From Rhizobium leguminosarum (lineage in GTDB: Bacteria; Pseudomonadota; Alphaproteobacteria; Rhizobiales; Rhizobiaceae): DNA of 64,000 nucleotides. The stretch spans positions 1,312,501-1,376,500 of the forward strand of contig NZ_JAGIOR010000001.1 of assembly GCF_017876795.1 (NCBI RefSeq). The letters run 5' to 3'. The translations under genes and the position numbers were made by a program. Below are positions 7,990 to 17,205 of the stretch, piece after piece. The notes under the pieces were generated by a model. That model saw only the letters and a list, made by a program, of their open reading frames with translations. It had not been told where the DNA came from and made no database searches. Positions within the stretch are counted from its first letter, which is position 1. Each line of letters begins with the position of its first letter.

Positions 7990-8643
7990 ATGACCGAACC
8001 GGAAAACCGCTGCCGCCTTGTGCTCATCGCACCCGATATCGCCGATGCCGATGAACAGGCAAGGATCGTTGCCGACGCGCTGAAGGGCGGCGATGTCGCC
8101 TCGGTGATCGTGCCGCAATATGGGCTCGACGATGGCGCCTTCCAGAAACATGCCGAAAAGCTGGTGCCGCTGATCCAGGATGCCGGAGCGGCCGCGCTGA
8201 TTTCAGGCGACAGCCGGGTGGCGGGCCGGGCAAAGGCCGATGGCCTGCACCTTTCCGGCAATGCCGAGGCGCTTTCGGAAGCGATCGAAAAACATACGCC
8301 GAAGCTGATCGTCGGCGGCGGCAACGCAGCCGACCGTCACAATGCGCTGCAGATCGGCGAAGTCAGGCCGGACTATATCTTCTTCGGCAAGCTCGACGGC
8401 GATATCAAGCCGGAGGCGCATCCGAAGAACCTTGCACTTGGCGAATGGTGGGCTTCGATGATCGAGATCCCTTGCATCGTCATGGGTGGCACCGATCCTG
8501 CCTCGGCGCTTGCCGTCGCCGAGACCGGAGCGGAGTTCGTGGCACTGCGGCTGGCAGTCTTCGGCGAGCCCACTCGGGCGCCATCTATCGTCGCCGAAAT
8601 CAACGCGCTGCTTGACGAAAAAGCGCCACGGTTTGAGGATTGA
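7990..8643 (+). CDS. ThiE/TenI-family protein (thiamine phosphate synthase-like)
   Basis: A 217-residue TIM-barrel protein. The ThiE-like segments are LVLIAPDI at the start, KADGLHL in the middle, PDYIFFGKL, and the phosphate-binding IPCIVMGGTDP near the end. The GxSxH motif and the threonine-rich pyrophosphate loop of true ThiE are not evident (VGGGNAADRHNAL stands there instead), so the reaction is uncertain. GGAAAG precedes the ATG at 7990. No other thiamine gene and no TPP riboswitch is visible. The Sel1-repeat gene follows after 10 bp. Confidence 0.75.
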   Translation: MTEPENRCRLVLIAPDIADADEQARIVADALKGGDVASVIVPQYGLDDGAFQKHAEKLVPLIQDAGAAALISGDSRVAGRAKADGLHLSGNAEALSEAIEKHTPKLIVGGGNAADRHNALQIGEVRPDYIFFGKLDGDIKPEAHPKNLALGEWWASMIEIPCIVMGGTDPASALAVAETGAEFVALRLAVFGEPTRAPSIVAEINALLDEKAPRFED

Positions 8644-8653
8644 AATCGCGCTC

Positions 8654-9736
8654 ATGCCGATCCCGACCGCCCGCCTGTTGAAATTTATCCTTGCCAGCAT
8701 GGCCGCCCTCGTTGCGGCCGGGCCGGATGTCGCCTTGGCGCAGGCCACCGACAGCGTCATCAGCCAGCCGGGCACGGCGCCGGCTTCGACCTTCCGCACC
8801 GACCGGCCCTCCGGCCCGGTCGTGACGCCCTCCGATGGTGTCGGCGTGTTCGACCGCATGGGCGCGAAGCTGCCTGACCTGCCGCCGGAGAAGGATTACA
8901 AGGGGCCGGTCGACGAGGCTTACGGCGCTTTCCAGCGCGGTTATTATCTGACGGCAATGGATAAGGCGCTGCCGCGCGCCCAGCTCGGCGATGCGGCGGC
9001 GCAGACGCTGATTGGCGAAATCCTCTCGCAGGGCCTCGGTGTCAAGAAAGACGTCAAGAATGCGGCCTTCTGGTACGGCAAGGCGGCCGAAGGCGGCGAT
9101 GCGGCGGCAATGTTCAAATATGCGCTGATCCTGATGGAAGGCGAGGGCGTACCGCGCGACAAGGTCAAGGCCGACGACTACATGCGCAAGGCGGCCGAAG
9201 CGGGCAATCCTTCGGCGGAATTCAACTGGGCGCAGCTTCTCATCGCCGACAATCCCGGCGAGAAGGGATTGAAGCTTGCGCTGCCATTCTACGAGAAATC
9301 GGCCGAGCAGGGCATTGCCGATTCACAATATGCCGTGGCGCAGATCTATTCGACGCTGAAGGACTTGCCGGAGGAAAAGAAACAGCTCGCCCGAGAGTGG
9401 ATGGCACGTGCGGCGCGCGCCGGCTTCGACACGGCCCAGCTCGATCTCGGCATCTGGCTCGTCAACGGCGTCGGCGGACCGAAGGATTACGTCAAGGGCT
9501 TCGAATGGCTGAAACTTGCCGCCAATGGCGGCAACGTCGCCGCACAGAACAAGCTCGCCCACCTCTATATCAACGCCATCGGCACGGCGCCCAATCCGGT
9601 CGAGGCGGCGAAGTGGTACGTCCTGTCGCGCCGGGCCGGGCTCGCCGATCCGTCGCTTGAGGATTTCTATCTCGGCATCGAGGACGATCAGCAGAAAGCG
9701 GCGATCGAGGCCGCCAACAAGTTCCGGCGGCGATAA
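8654..9736 (+). CDS. exported Sel1-repeat (TPR-like) protein
   Basis: A 360-residue protein. The signal peptide is about residues 1-31, with a likely cut after VALAQA. The rest contains several Sel1-like repeats of about 36 residues, for example AAQTLIGEILSQGLGVKKD, AFWYGKAAEGGDAAAMFKYA and VAAQNKLAHLYINAIG. Sel1 repeats form helical scaffolds; in rhizobia one such periplasmic protein, ExoR, regulates exopolysaccharide and motility, but this is not clearly its orthologue. The ATG lies 10 bp after the ThiE-like gene, so they may be co-transcribed. Confidence 0.85.
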   Translation: MPIPTARLLKFILASMAALVAAGPDVALAQATDSVISQPGTAPASTFRTDRPSGPVVTPSDGVGVFDRMGAKLPDLPPEKDYKGPVDEAYGAFQRGYYLTAMDKALPRAQLGDAAAQTLIGEILSQGLGVKKDVKNAAFWYGKAAEGGDAAAMFKYALILMEGEGVPRDKVKADDYMRKAAEAGNPSAEFNWAQLLIADNPGEKGLKLALPFYEKSAEQGIADSQYAVAQIYSTLKDLPEEKKQLAREWMARAARAGFDTAQLDLGIWLVNGVGGPKDYVKGFEWLKLAANGGNVAAQNKLAHLYINAIGTAPNPVEAAKWYVLSRRAGLADPSLEDFYLGIEDDQQKAAIEAANKFRRR

Positions 9737-9801
9737 TGCATGTCGCCGGAAGTGTGCAGCGGTCCCGGGATAACGACATGCATAGAAACAAAGAGCTTTA
9801 A
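9735..9801. repeat. CATGTCG-type palindromic repeat, copy 2
   Basis: Starts on the stop codon of the Sel1 gene. TGCATGTCG and CGACATGCA flank a GTGTGCAGCGGTC core. It ends with AGAAACAAAGAGCTTTAA, the reverse complement of the linker seen at about 33671. It is the first unit of a 310-bp repeat cluster. Confidence 0.7.
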
Positions 9802-9837
9802 CTGCCGCGCATCCCCATCGAAGGTGGCTCTAGATGT

Positions 9838-10041
9838 GAGCATTTCCGTTTTTCTTCGAATCACGAAAATGCTCTATCTCTTTGTTTTTACGCAATTCCA
9901 GCAAAACCGCTCCACGCTTTTGCTGGAATTGCTCTAAAAGCGCGTCGCGATCTTTCAGATTCGCTCCTCGCGCTTTAGGTCTTTGTTTTGACGCATGTCG
10001 TTATCGCAAAACCGCTGCACACTTTTGCGCGACATACTTTA
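9838..10041. repeat. tandem mosaic of four palindromic intergenic units
   Basis: This non-coding stretch holds four separate inverted repeats: 9838-9874 (GAGCATTTCCG / CGAAAATGCTC), 9892-9932 (GCAATTCCAGCAAAA / TTTTGCTGGAATTGC), 9935-9977 (AAAGCGCG / CGCGCTTT) and 9993-10041 (CATGTCGTTATCGCAAAA / TTTTGCGCGACAT). The linkers are alike: TCTTTGTTTTTACGC before the second unit and TCTTTGTTTTGACGC before the fourth. The last unit touches the stop codon of the following minus-strand gene. Confidence 0.7.
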
Positions 10042-11772
10042 GAAAAGCGCGTCGGCGAAAAGATCCTCGTCGTTTTCGGCTTTGGCGGTCTCGACGGGAG
10101 CGGGGGTGCTGTCTTCGCTCGCCGGGATGATGTCGCGATGAATGTTTCGCTCCTGGGCCATCGTGTGGTGCTTGAAGATCTTGCGATCGAGCGGCGCGAT
10201 CGCCTCCGTGAGATCGGAGATATCGGCGATATCGGTACCGGCGATGCCTTCGAGCAGATCGGCGCAGCGGGCAAGCACTTCACCGAGATCATGCTGGAAA
10301 TCGAGCTTGCCGATCAGCAGGCTGATCTTGGTGGCGACCTCGCGGCCGTTCTCGGCGAGTACCTTCAGCTCGTTTTCCATCGCGTTGGCTGCAGAGCGAA
10401 TGTTGCCGACGGCCGACGTCAGGCTTTCTCCCAGGCCGCCAGGCCCGGCGTCCGTGGCGGGGGCGACCCGCCCGGCCGCGGCTTCGAGCGCCGGCAGGCC
10501 GTTGACGATGGCGTCGGCGGAATCGTCGAGCTTGCCGGCGAAGATGCGCAGTTCGGCGGTGACGACGTTGATCGACTTGCCTTCCTCGCCGAGGCGGCTG
10601 CAGCGCAAATTGGTATTCAAAGCCATATAGTGAATGTCGGTCTTGACGGCACGGATGTTGCCGATCGCCTCGAAGAGCTTGGCGGCCGTGCCGATCGTCG
10701 ACTGGCTCACCTGGTCGGCCTGACGGCTTGCCGTATCGACCTGCTTGACAATTTCGTGGGCGGCCGAAACGCTGGATTCCAGCGCGCGCATGAAGTTGCC
10801 GCCGGCATCGCCGCTCATCTGATCGCGCAGCTTGAGGATCTCCCGCATGTCGTGGTCGAAACTTGCTATCGTCTTGACGACGTTCTCCGAATCCCGCTGG
10901 AAATTTGCGCACATGTCGCTCATCTGCGCTGCGGTCAAATGGTGAATGACGTTCTGGAGGCGCTGGCGCGCGCCGGCGTCGAATCTTGCGCCATCCTCGC
11001 CGGCAAAGAAATCTTCAAGCAGCGAAAAGGTGGCCTGCACATGCTCGATGCGCTGGCGGGTTATGTCGCCGATCTGCAGGGCCGATAGCGTCGAGGCGAC
11101 TTTGCTCTGGACGGCGCGGGCAATTGCGCCGACGTCGCGGGCGATGACGCCGAGATCTTTGCGGTGTTCGGCGATCTTGGTGGCATCATCGCGCAGGGCT
11201 CCGGTAACCGCCGGAACGGTATCGGCATAACCCTTGGAAACGCTGGCGCCGAAAGAGGCGGCGAGCTTCACCTCCTTGTCGAGGCTGTCGAGATGGGTGG
11301 CGAAACGGTTGACCTCATCGGTGCCGGAATAGATGCGCTCCAGGATCTCCTGGGCGAATCCGGCGAATTCGGCAAGGCCGGCACCGGTGATCTTTACGGT
11401 CACGGCGAAGGTTCTGAGATAACGCATCGTCTCCTGCATGTCGGAGACATGCTTGCGCAGCTCCCTGCCGGTATGCGCCAGCGAGACGAGCGCCTGCTGG
11501 CGGTTTTCCTCGGTGACCGGCAGCGCCATCAGGCTCTCCACGGTGGCGCGGAGATCGGCGCTGGTGTCGCTCGCCTCCTTGTTGTCGAGCGTCGTGGTGA
11601 CACCCTCGAGCGAGTTCAGCAAGCGGTTGAGGACATCCATCACCGACAGCAGCACGGTGCCGCCTTCTAGGAAACGTTCCTCGACCTGGCTGCGGGCGGA
11701 TTCCAGGGTCTGGCTGATGTCCCGCCCCGACGTGCAGGTTGCAGGTTTCGATGTTGCCAGGGCGTGTGCCAC
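10039..11772 (-). CDS. soluble MCP-like chemotaxis protein with altered signalling tip
   Basis: A 577-residue, mainly helical protein with no membrane segment. At about residues 383-425 it reads ALNTNLRCSRLGEEG followed by NVVTAELRIFAGKLDDSADAI. This aligns with the MCP hairpin tip ([14 protein letters not shown], then FAVVAxEVRxLA). The Asn, Arg and last Glu of the tip are kept, but the Glu after the Val/Leu position is Arg. Long coiled-coil stretches lie on both sides. It may be a cytoplasmic receptor or adaptor for the divergent che operon. The C-terminal 60 residues are acidic and probably disordered. Confidence 0.75.
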   Translation of the reverse strand: MAHALATSKPATCTSGRDISQTLESARSQVEERFLEGGTVLLSVMDVLNRLLNSLEGVTTTLDNKEASDTSADLRATVESLMALPVTEENRQQALVSLAHTGRELRKHVSDMQETMRYLRTFAVTVKITGAGLAEFAGFAQEILERIYSGTDEVNRFATHLDSLDKEVKLAASFGASVSKGYADTVPAVTGALRDDATKIAEHRKDLGVIARDVGAIARAVQSKVASTLSALQIGDITRQRIEHVQATFSLLEDFFAGEDGARFDAGARQRLQNVIHHLTAAQMSDMCANFQRDSENVVKTIASFDHDMREILKLRDQMSGDAGGNFMRALESSVSAAHEIVKQVDTASRQADQVSQSTIGTAAKLFEAIGNIRAVKTDIHYMALNTNLRCSRLGEEGKSINVVTAELRIFAGKLDDSADAIVNGLPALEAAAGRVAPATDAGPGGLGESLTSAVGNIRSAANAMENELKVLAENGREVATKISLLIGKLDFQHDLGEVLARCADLLEGIAGTDIADISDLTEAIAPLDRKIFKHHTMAQERNIHRDIIPASEDSTPAPVETAKAENDEDLFADALF

Positions 11773-12112
11773 TTTTATACCTTTTATTAGAACACAAGCG
11801 ATTTGACTCTATTTTTACGCGCAGGATGGAAACGTCCGGTAAACGCGCCGGACTCGCCAGCGTTGTGATTAACGAAAGATGTGGATGGGGCATCGGTCGA
11901 AGCGTCACGGCCGAGAGGTCAATTCAAATTGCTGTTTTTACATTATTTTTTTTCTAAACTCTGAGAAAAAAATACAACTTTTTCCGGATGAGAATTGGGA
12001 GTCGCGGAATGCGCTATACGGCAGTTTTCTACAACCGCCGTTTACCGCGCATTAACGCTGCCATGAGAGTCGTTTTAGGGTCGTCAAGTATTTCCCTGGC
12101 CAGGAGGCTGCA
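11773..12112. promoter_or_regulatory. divergent control region between the MCP-like gene and the che operon
   Basis: 340 bp without a gene and much richer in A+T than its surroundings. It holds an inverted repeat of a T run and an A run (about 11946-11955 with 11964-11972, TTTTTTTCT / AGAAAAAAA). At 12041 it has TTTACCGCGCATTAA, which recurs with one change before the MCP gene at 62032. An AGGAGG lies just before the TTG start at 12113. Promoter positions are not certain. Confidence 0.5.
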
Positions 12113-12442
12113 TTGGATACTCCGAAGCAATATTACGAATCTATAAATTTGCCGGACGTGCTGAGTATTCGCAACTTGTCGGAAATATATTCCAAGATTT
12201 CCGACGAATTTCATAGTCGTGATACGATTATCATCGGCATTCCTGAAGGCGCGGAAGCAGATTTGAGTTTCGTTCAACTCATCGAGTCCTCGCGCCGCCA
12301 AGCAAAATCCAAAGGAAAGACGTTCAAGCTTTCTTCCCCGGCCAGCGGCGCGGTTCTGAAGGTACTTGAACGCGCAGGTTTCATCGAATCCTTCGATCAA
12401 GAAGACGCAAATTTCTGGTTGCATAAAGAGGTGACGTTATGA
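12113..12442 (+). CDS. STAS-domain protein of the che operon
   Basis: A 109-residue protein that starts with TTG at 12113, right after a strong AGGAGG site. The pattern LPDVLSIRNLSEIYSKI, then ADLSFVQLIESSRRQAKSKG, then GAVLKVLERAGF fits a STAS/MlaB-like fold as in anti-sigma-factor antagonists and in small proteins at the head of some che operons. The conserved phosphorylatable Ser is replaced by a DLSFVQ-type loop. It probably binds a partner in the chemotaxis pathway. It overlaps cheY by 4 nt. Confidence 0.75.
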   Translation: MDTPKQYYESINLPDVLSIRNLSEIYSKISDEFHSRDTIIIGIPEGAEADLSFVQLIESSRRQAKSKGKTFKLSSPASGAVLKVLERAGFIESFDQEDANFWLHKEVTL

Positions 12443-12807
12443 GTGCAAATATCCTGACCGTCGACGATTCCGCCAGCATTCGTCTGACGACCAAGGTCAC
12501 GCTGACCAATGCCGGCTATAGCGTCACCGAGGCGGTCAATGGGGCAGAGGGCTTGGCGACGGCCAAGGGCAGCAGCTTCGATCTGATCGTCACCGACCTC
12601 AACATGCCTGTCATGGACGGGCTGACGATGATCGAGGAACTGCGCAAACTGCCGGCACAGGCTGGGGTTCCGATCATCTTCCTGACGACGGAATCGGATG
12701 CCGATCTCAAGGCGCGCGCCAAGGCCGCCGGCGCGACGGGCTGGCTGACCAAGCCGTTCGACCCGGAAAGTCTGGTGAAGATCGTGAAGAAGGTTCTCGG
12801 ACGATGA
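12439..12807 (+). CDS. cheY: chemotaxis response regulator CheY
   Basis: A 122-residue single-domain receiver. The acidic pair is Asp9-Asp10, the phospho-acceptor Asp53 lies in VTDLNMPVMDG, a Thr lies in FLTTES, and Lys105 in TKPFD. It has no output domain, so it should act by binding, either on the flagellar motor switch or as a phosphate sink for CheA. It overlaps the STAS gene and cheA by 4 nt each, so the first genes of the operon are tightly coupled. Confidence 0.93.
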   Translation: MSANILTVDDSASIRLTTKVTLTNAGYSVTEAVNGAEGLATAKGSSFDLIVTDLNMPVMDGLTMIEELRKLPAQAGVPIIFLTTESDADLKARAKAAGATGWLTKPFDPESLVKIVKKVLGR

Positions 12808-14757
12808 GTACGCTCGATCCTGTCGCCGTCTTCCGCACAGAGGCGGCCGAATGCCTCGAAGCGATCGAGGCTGGTCTTCTCGATCTGACCCACCAGCTCG
12901 ACAATAAGGATCTCGTCGACGCCGTCTTTCGCGGGCTCCACACGCTCAAGGGCTCCGGCGCGATGTTCGGCTTCGAGGCGCTCGCTGCCTTCACCCATCA
13001 TTGCGAAACCGCCTTCGACCGCGTCCGCAAGGGCGAGGTCGCGGCGACCAGTGAACTCGTCGCCGCCGTTCTTGCTGCCCAGGATCATATGCGCGCCCTC
13101 GTCGACCAGCCGGACGCCGATCACGGCGATACCGGCAGCAAAGAAGAAAAACAGCTGGCGCATCCGCTTCAGCCTGCCCGCCAATTCGATGGCCAACGGC
13201 ACCAATCCGCTCGGCCTGCTGGACGAGCTGCGCGATCTCGGCGAATGCACCGTGCGCGCCAACACCGCGTCCATTCCGTCGCTCGACGATCTCACTCCGA
13301 CGGAACTCCACATTTCCTGGGACGTGACGCTGACCAGTGAGCAGGATCGCTCGGCGATTGACGACGTCTTCATCTTCGTGCTCGACGATATGGAACTCAG
13401 CGTCGAGGACATCGACGGGCCGTCAGCCGCAACTGCCGCTGCGGTCGAGGAAAAGACAGCACCTGCACCTGTCGCGGCAGTATCCGCGGCGGCGGTTCCG
13501 CCGGCCGCCGTCCCGGAGTTCCGTCCTGTCGAGGCGGTTCCGGCCAGGCGTGAGGCGCCCGCCGCCGTCAGCCAGGCGAAGGCAACCGAGAATGTCCGCG
13601 TTCCGGCCGAACGTCTCGACGAGTTGATGGATCGCGTCGGCGAGCTCGTCATCGCACAATCGCGTCTCAGCCAGCTCGCCAGCGCCAGCAGCGATATCGC
13701 GCTGCGCTCCGTTTCGGAGGAAATCGAACGCCTCTCCGGCGAATTGCGCGACACGATGATGGTGCTGCGCATGGTGCCGGTCGCCACCCTGTTCTCCCGC
13801 TTCCGCCGCCTCGTCCACGATCTCGCCCGCGAGACCGGCAAGGTGATCGAACTGGTGACGGAGGGCGAGAGCACCGAAGTCGACAAGACGGTCATCGAGC
13901 GCTTGGCCGATCCGCTGGTGCATCTGGTGCGCAACTCGATCGATCATGGCCTCGAAACGCCCGCCGACCGCCTTGCCGCCGGCAAGTCCGAAGCCGGCAC
14001 GGTAACGCTTTTGGCTCGCCAGGCCGGCGGCGAGGTTATCATCTCCATCAAGGATGACGGTCGCGGCATCAATCGTGAACGGGTTCGCGCCAAGGCCGAA
14101 TCCTCCGGCCTCATCCAGCCCGGACAGCCGCTTTCCGATTCCGAGCTGCTGCAGCTGATCTTCGCGCCCGTCTTCTCGACGGCCGCGGCGATCACCAATC
14201 TGTCCGGCCGCGGGGTCGGCATGGACGTGGTCAAGAAGACGGTCGAAGCGCTTCGCGGCGCAATCGACATCGTCAGCGTGCCGGGACAGGGTTCGGAAGT
14301 GTCGCTGCGCATCCCGCTGACGCTCGCCATTATCGACGGCCTGCTGGTGCGCGTCGGTTCCGGACGCTACGTCATCCCGCTCTCGGCGGTCGAGGAATGC
14401 CTCGAACTGTCGCTCGAGGAAGATCTCCGCTCGCGCGGCCGCAGCTTCATCTCGCTGCGCGACAGCCTGGTGCCGTTCCTGCGCCTGCGCGATCTCTTCC
14501 GCACCGGCACCAAGCCCGACGTACATCAGAAGGTCGTCGTCATCTCGACCGGCACGGAGCGTGTCGGCCTCGTCGTCGACCAGATCATCGGCGACCACCA
14601 GACGGTCATCAAGTCGATGTCGAAACTGCACAATGACGTCGCGACGTTTTCGGGCGCCACCATTCTCGGCGACGGTAGCGTCGCCCTCATTCTCGACGTC
14701 GGGCACCTGGTTGCCGCGGGTCAGCAACAGGAGGCGCAATTGCGGGTAGCAGGATGA
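12804..14757 (+). pseudogene. cheA: chemotaxis histidine kinase CheA, apparently frameshifted
   Basis: Two overlapping frames together make a full CheA. The first (12804-13340) gives the HPt domain with His46 in RGLHTLKGSGAMFGF. The second, shifted by +1, takes over around 13140-13155 and gives SWRIRFSLPAN onward, then dimerisation (P3), ATPase (HLVRNSIDHGLE, DDGRGIN, GRGVGMDVVK) and CheW-like P5 domains to 14757. The break coincides with AAGAAGAAAAAC, a run of five A at 13147-13151; one base fewer would join the frames. All known motifs are intact apart from this, so it is either a recent mutation or a sequencing error. It overlaps cheY and cheW by 4 nt. Confidence 0.8.
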
Positions 14758-15263
14758 GCGCAACAGCAGTAGTCGGACGATTCGACAATCACTGGAGCTA
14801 TGCCGAGGAAGTCGAGGTTCTGACCTTCGACCTCAACGGCGAAACCTTCGCGCTGGAAGCGGTCATTGTCCAGGAAATCCTGGACCTGCTTCCCGAGACT
14901 GCGGTGCCGGGCAGCCAGCGCTTCGTCGCCAGCGTCATCAACTTTCGCGGCAAGGTCATTCCGCTCGCCGATCTGCGTCTCGCCTTCGGGATGGAGGCCG
15001 CGGAGGCGACGATCGACAGCCGCATTATCGTCATCGAGATCGATCTGCGGGGCGAGCAGACGCTCGTCGGCCTCAGAACCGACAAGGTGAACGAGGTGAC
15101 GACACTGGCAAAAACCGCGAGCGAGGCGCCACCGAGCATCGGCATGCGCTGGCGCGCCGACTATATCAACTGCCTGGTGAAGAGGGGCGGAGAGTTCATC
15201 ATTCTCCCCAACCTGCAGGCGATTTTTTCATCGAAGCACGACGCGGCAGGAGCCGCCAGCTGA
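14754..15263 (+). CDS. cheW: chemotaxis coupling protein CheW
   Basis: A 169-residue single CheW domain that links receptors to CheA. Typical segments are VLTFDLNGETFALEAVIVQEIL, NFRGKVIPLADLRLAF, VGLRTDKVNEVTTL and the C-terminal GGEFIILPNLQAIF. It overlaps cheA by 4 nt. It is one of two CheW genes in the cluster; this one is about 11 residues longer than the other, at the N-terminus. Confidence 0.94.
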   Translation: MSATAVVGRFDNHWSYAEEVEVLTFDLNGETFALEAVIVQEILDLLPETAVPGSQRFVASVINFRGKVIPLADLRLAFGMEAAEATIDSRIIVIEIDLRGEQTLVGLRTDKVNEVTTLAKTASEAPPSIGMRWRADYINCLVKRGGEFIILPNLQAIFSSKHDAAGAAS

Positions 15264-15294
15264 TGTCGGCTGAGTTAAAGTTGGGGTTAAACCG

Positions 15295-17004
15295 ATGCGA
15301 TTGACAATCAAGACAAAACTGGTGACCGCGTTCACCTTCATCATCCTCATGCTGATGGGCACCGCTGCCTACGGCATCGTCAGCCTTGGATCGCTGAACG
15401 ACACGATCGGCAATCTGCTTGCCGGTCCGGCAGCCCGTCTCGACCTGGCGCAGCAGATCAACATTGCCCAGCTCGAGGCCATTCGCCAGCAGAAGAACCT
15501 GCTGACCGCCCGCACCCCCGACGAGACGGCCGGTGCGATCGCCAAGGGCAATCAGGCCCGCAAAGACTTCGCCGATGCCTTCGGCCATGTGCTGACGCTG
15601 GCAACGGAAGAAGGCAAGGTTCGCTGGGCGCGCATTGCCGAACTTTCCAAGACCTTCAATGCAGCCGACGACCAGATCCGCGACTATGTAAAGGCCGGTA
15701 ACGCCGAAGGCGCAAATACCATCTCCGTCACGGCAGCCCGGGGCGCTGCCAACGATATCGACTCGATGCTCGGCGAAATCCTGGCACTCGAAAAGCAGCG
15801 CATGAAGGCTGCGGACGATAGCGCCGACGCGCAGTATGCGACCACGCGCACGATGATGATGGCGGTGGCCGGTTTTGCCCTGTTGATTGCGGCCATTACC
15901 GCTTTCTGGATCGCCAGCACGATCAGCAAGGGCCTCGGCCGGGCCAACACCGTAGTTCGCGAAGTGTCGGAAGGCGATCTGACGAAGATGGCCGATATCA
16001 CCAGCCGCGACGAAATCGGCGAGCTTCTCGGCAACGTCAACATTATGATCGAACGCCTGCGCGGCGTCGTTGCCGATGCGCTGTCGGCCGCCGACAACGT
16101 CTCTTCCGGCAGTCAGGAACTTTCGGCAAGCTCCGAGCAGGTGTCGCAGGGCGCCAGCGAACAGGCCGCTTCGGCCGAAGAGGCCTCCGCCTCGATGGAG
16201 CAGATGGCCGCCAACATCAAGCAGAACGCCGACAACGCCGCACAGACCGAAAAGATCGCCCGTCAGTCGGCCAAGGATGCGGAGATGAGCGGCGAAGCAG
16301 TGACGCGCGCGGTCGACGCCATGCGCACGATCGCCCAGAAGATTGGCATCGTCCAGGAGATTGCCCGCCAGACCGATCTCCTGGCTCTGAACGCCGCCGT
16401 CGAAGCTGCTCGTGCCGGCGAACACGGCAAGGGTTTTGCAGTCGTCGCCTCCGAGGTGCGCAAGCTTGCCGAACGCAGCCAGTCGGCCGCCGCCGAAATC
16501 AGCGCCATGTCGGGCGACACGGTCAAGGCTGCCGCCGATGCCGGCGACATGCTCGGCCGCCTGGTGCCAGACATCCGCAAGACGGCAGAACTGGTCTCCG
16601 AGATCAGTGCCGCCTGCCGCGAACAGGATATCGGCGCCTCGCAGATCAATGAAGCGATCCAGCAGCTCGACAAGGTGACGCAGCAGAATGCCGGCGCCTC
16701 CGAGCAAATGTCGGCAACCTCCGAGGAACTCGCCTCCCAGGCGGAAGAACTGCAGACGTCGATCGCCTTCTTCAAGGTGGATACGGCAGGCAGCGCGCGG
16801 TCTGGCGCCAACAAGGCGCAGCCGAAAGCTTCGGCCAATGCCCTCAGGCCCTCGGCTGCTGTCCGCAAGCCCGCTCCGCAGTCCCACAGCCAGGGCCGGA
16901 GCCAGACGGTTTCGGCTCAGCAGCAGCGCCTCAAGGGCTTTGCCCTCGATATGTCGATGGGCGGCCCAGACGCCAGCGACGACGACTTTAGGGAGAGCGC
17001 GTAA
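15295..17004 (+). CDS. methyl-accepting chemotaxis protein (first of the cluster)
   Basis: A 569-residue transmembrane receptor. It has a membrane segment at about 8-30, a periplasmic helical sensor of about 155 residues (4HB-like), a second membrane segment at about 187-209, a HAMP domain, then the MCP signalling domain with the tip [20 protein letters not shown] at about 355-374. The C-terminus ends in the conserved tail [13 protein letters not shown]...FRESA. The signalling domain is nearly identical to that of the next MCP. A GC-rich hairpin after the stop (17053-17072) may reduce readthrough. Confidence 0.95.
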   Translation: MRLTIKTKLVTAFTFIILMLMGTAAYGIVSLGSLNDTIGNLLAGPAARLDLAQQINIAQLEAIRQQKNLLTARTPDETAGAIAKGNQARKDFADAFGHVLTLATEEGKVRWARIAELSKTFNAADDQIRDYVKAGNAEGANTISVTAARGAANDIDSMLGEILALEKQRMKAADDSADAQYATTRTMMMAVAGFALLIAAITAFWIASTISKGLGRANTVVREVSEGDLTKMADITSRDEIGELLGNVNIMIERLRGVVADALSAADNVSSGSQELSASSEQVSQGASEQAASAEEASASMEQMAANIKQNADNAAQTEKIARQSAKDAEMSGEAVTRAVDAMRTIAQKIGIVQEIARQTDLLALNAAVEAARAGEHGKGFAVVASEVRKLAERSQSAAAEISAMSGDTVKAAADAGDMLGRLVPDIRKTAELVSEISAACREQDIGASQINEAIQQLDKVTQQNAGASEQMSATSEELASQAEELQTSIAFFKVDTAGSARSGANKAQPKASANALRPSAAVRKPAPQSHSQGRSQTVSAQQQRLKGFALDMSMGGPDASDDDFRESA

Positions 17005-17052
17005 GCGCTCCCCTGGGGAGAGCGCGTAAGCGCCTTCGCCCATGTGATCCCT

Positions 17053-17072
17053 CGGGCCGCCTCAGCGGCCCG
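17053..17072 (+). terminator. hairpin after the first cluster MCP
   Basis: An 8-bp perfect GC-rich stem, CGGGCCGC/GCGGCCCG, with a CTCA loop about 50 bp after the stop codon. There is no T run, so it may be a factor-dependent end or an mRNA-stabilising stem within the operon. Confidence 0.4.
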
Positions 17073-17205
17073 GGGCGAGAATATCCCCCAACGCGTGTAG
17101 GCGTTGGCGCTGCGATCGATAGATGTCTGGCTGCCGGAAAGCGAATGAAGTCGCGTTCCCCTTTTCAGACACATCCTTCCAAGCTCAACGTCCCGCCAGG
17201 GGGAC

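Noticed and set aside
7942..7990. Upstream start and TPP riboswitch for the ThiE-like gene
   Set aside because: The region between the divergent genes is too short and lacks the conserved riboswitch core; the ATG at 7990 has the better ribosome binding site.
8654..9736. Identification of the Sel1-repeat protein as ExoR
   Set aside because: It shares repeats and export signal, but the sequence and neighbourhood do not allow the orthologue call.
15199..17043. Long open frame on the minus strand opposite the first MCP
   Set aside because: It is a shadow of a well-recognised receptor gene in GC-rich DNA and has no protein family features. The same holds for minus-strand frames opposite the second MCP, cheA and lpiA.
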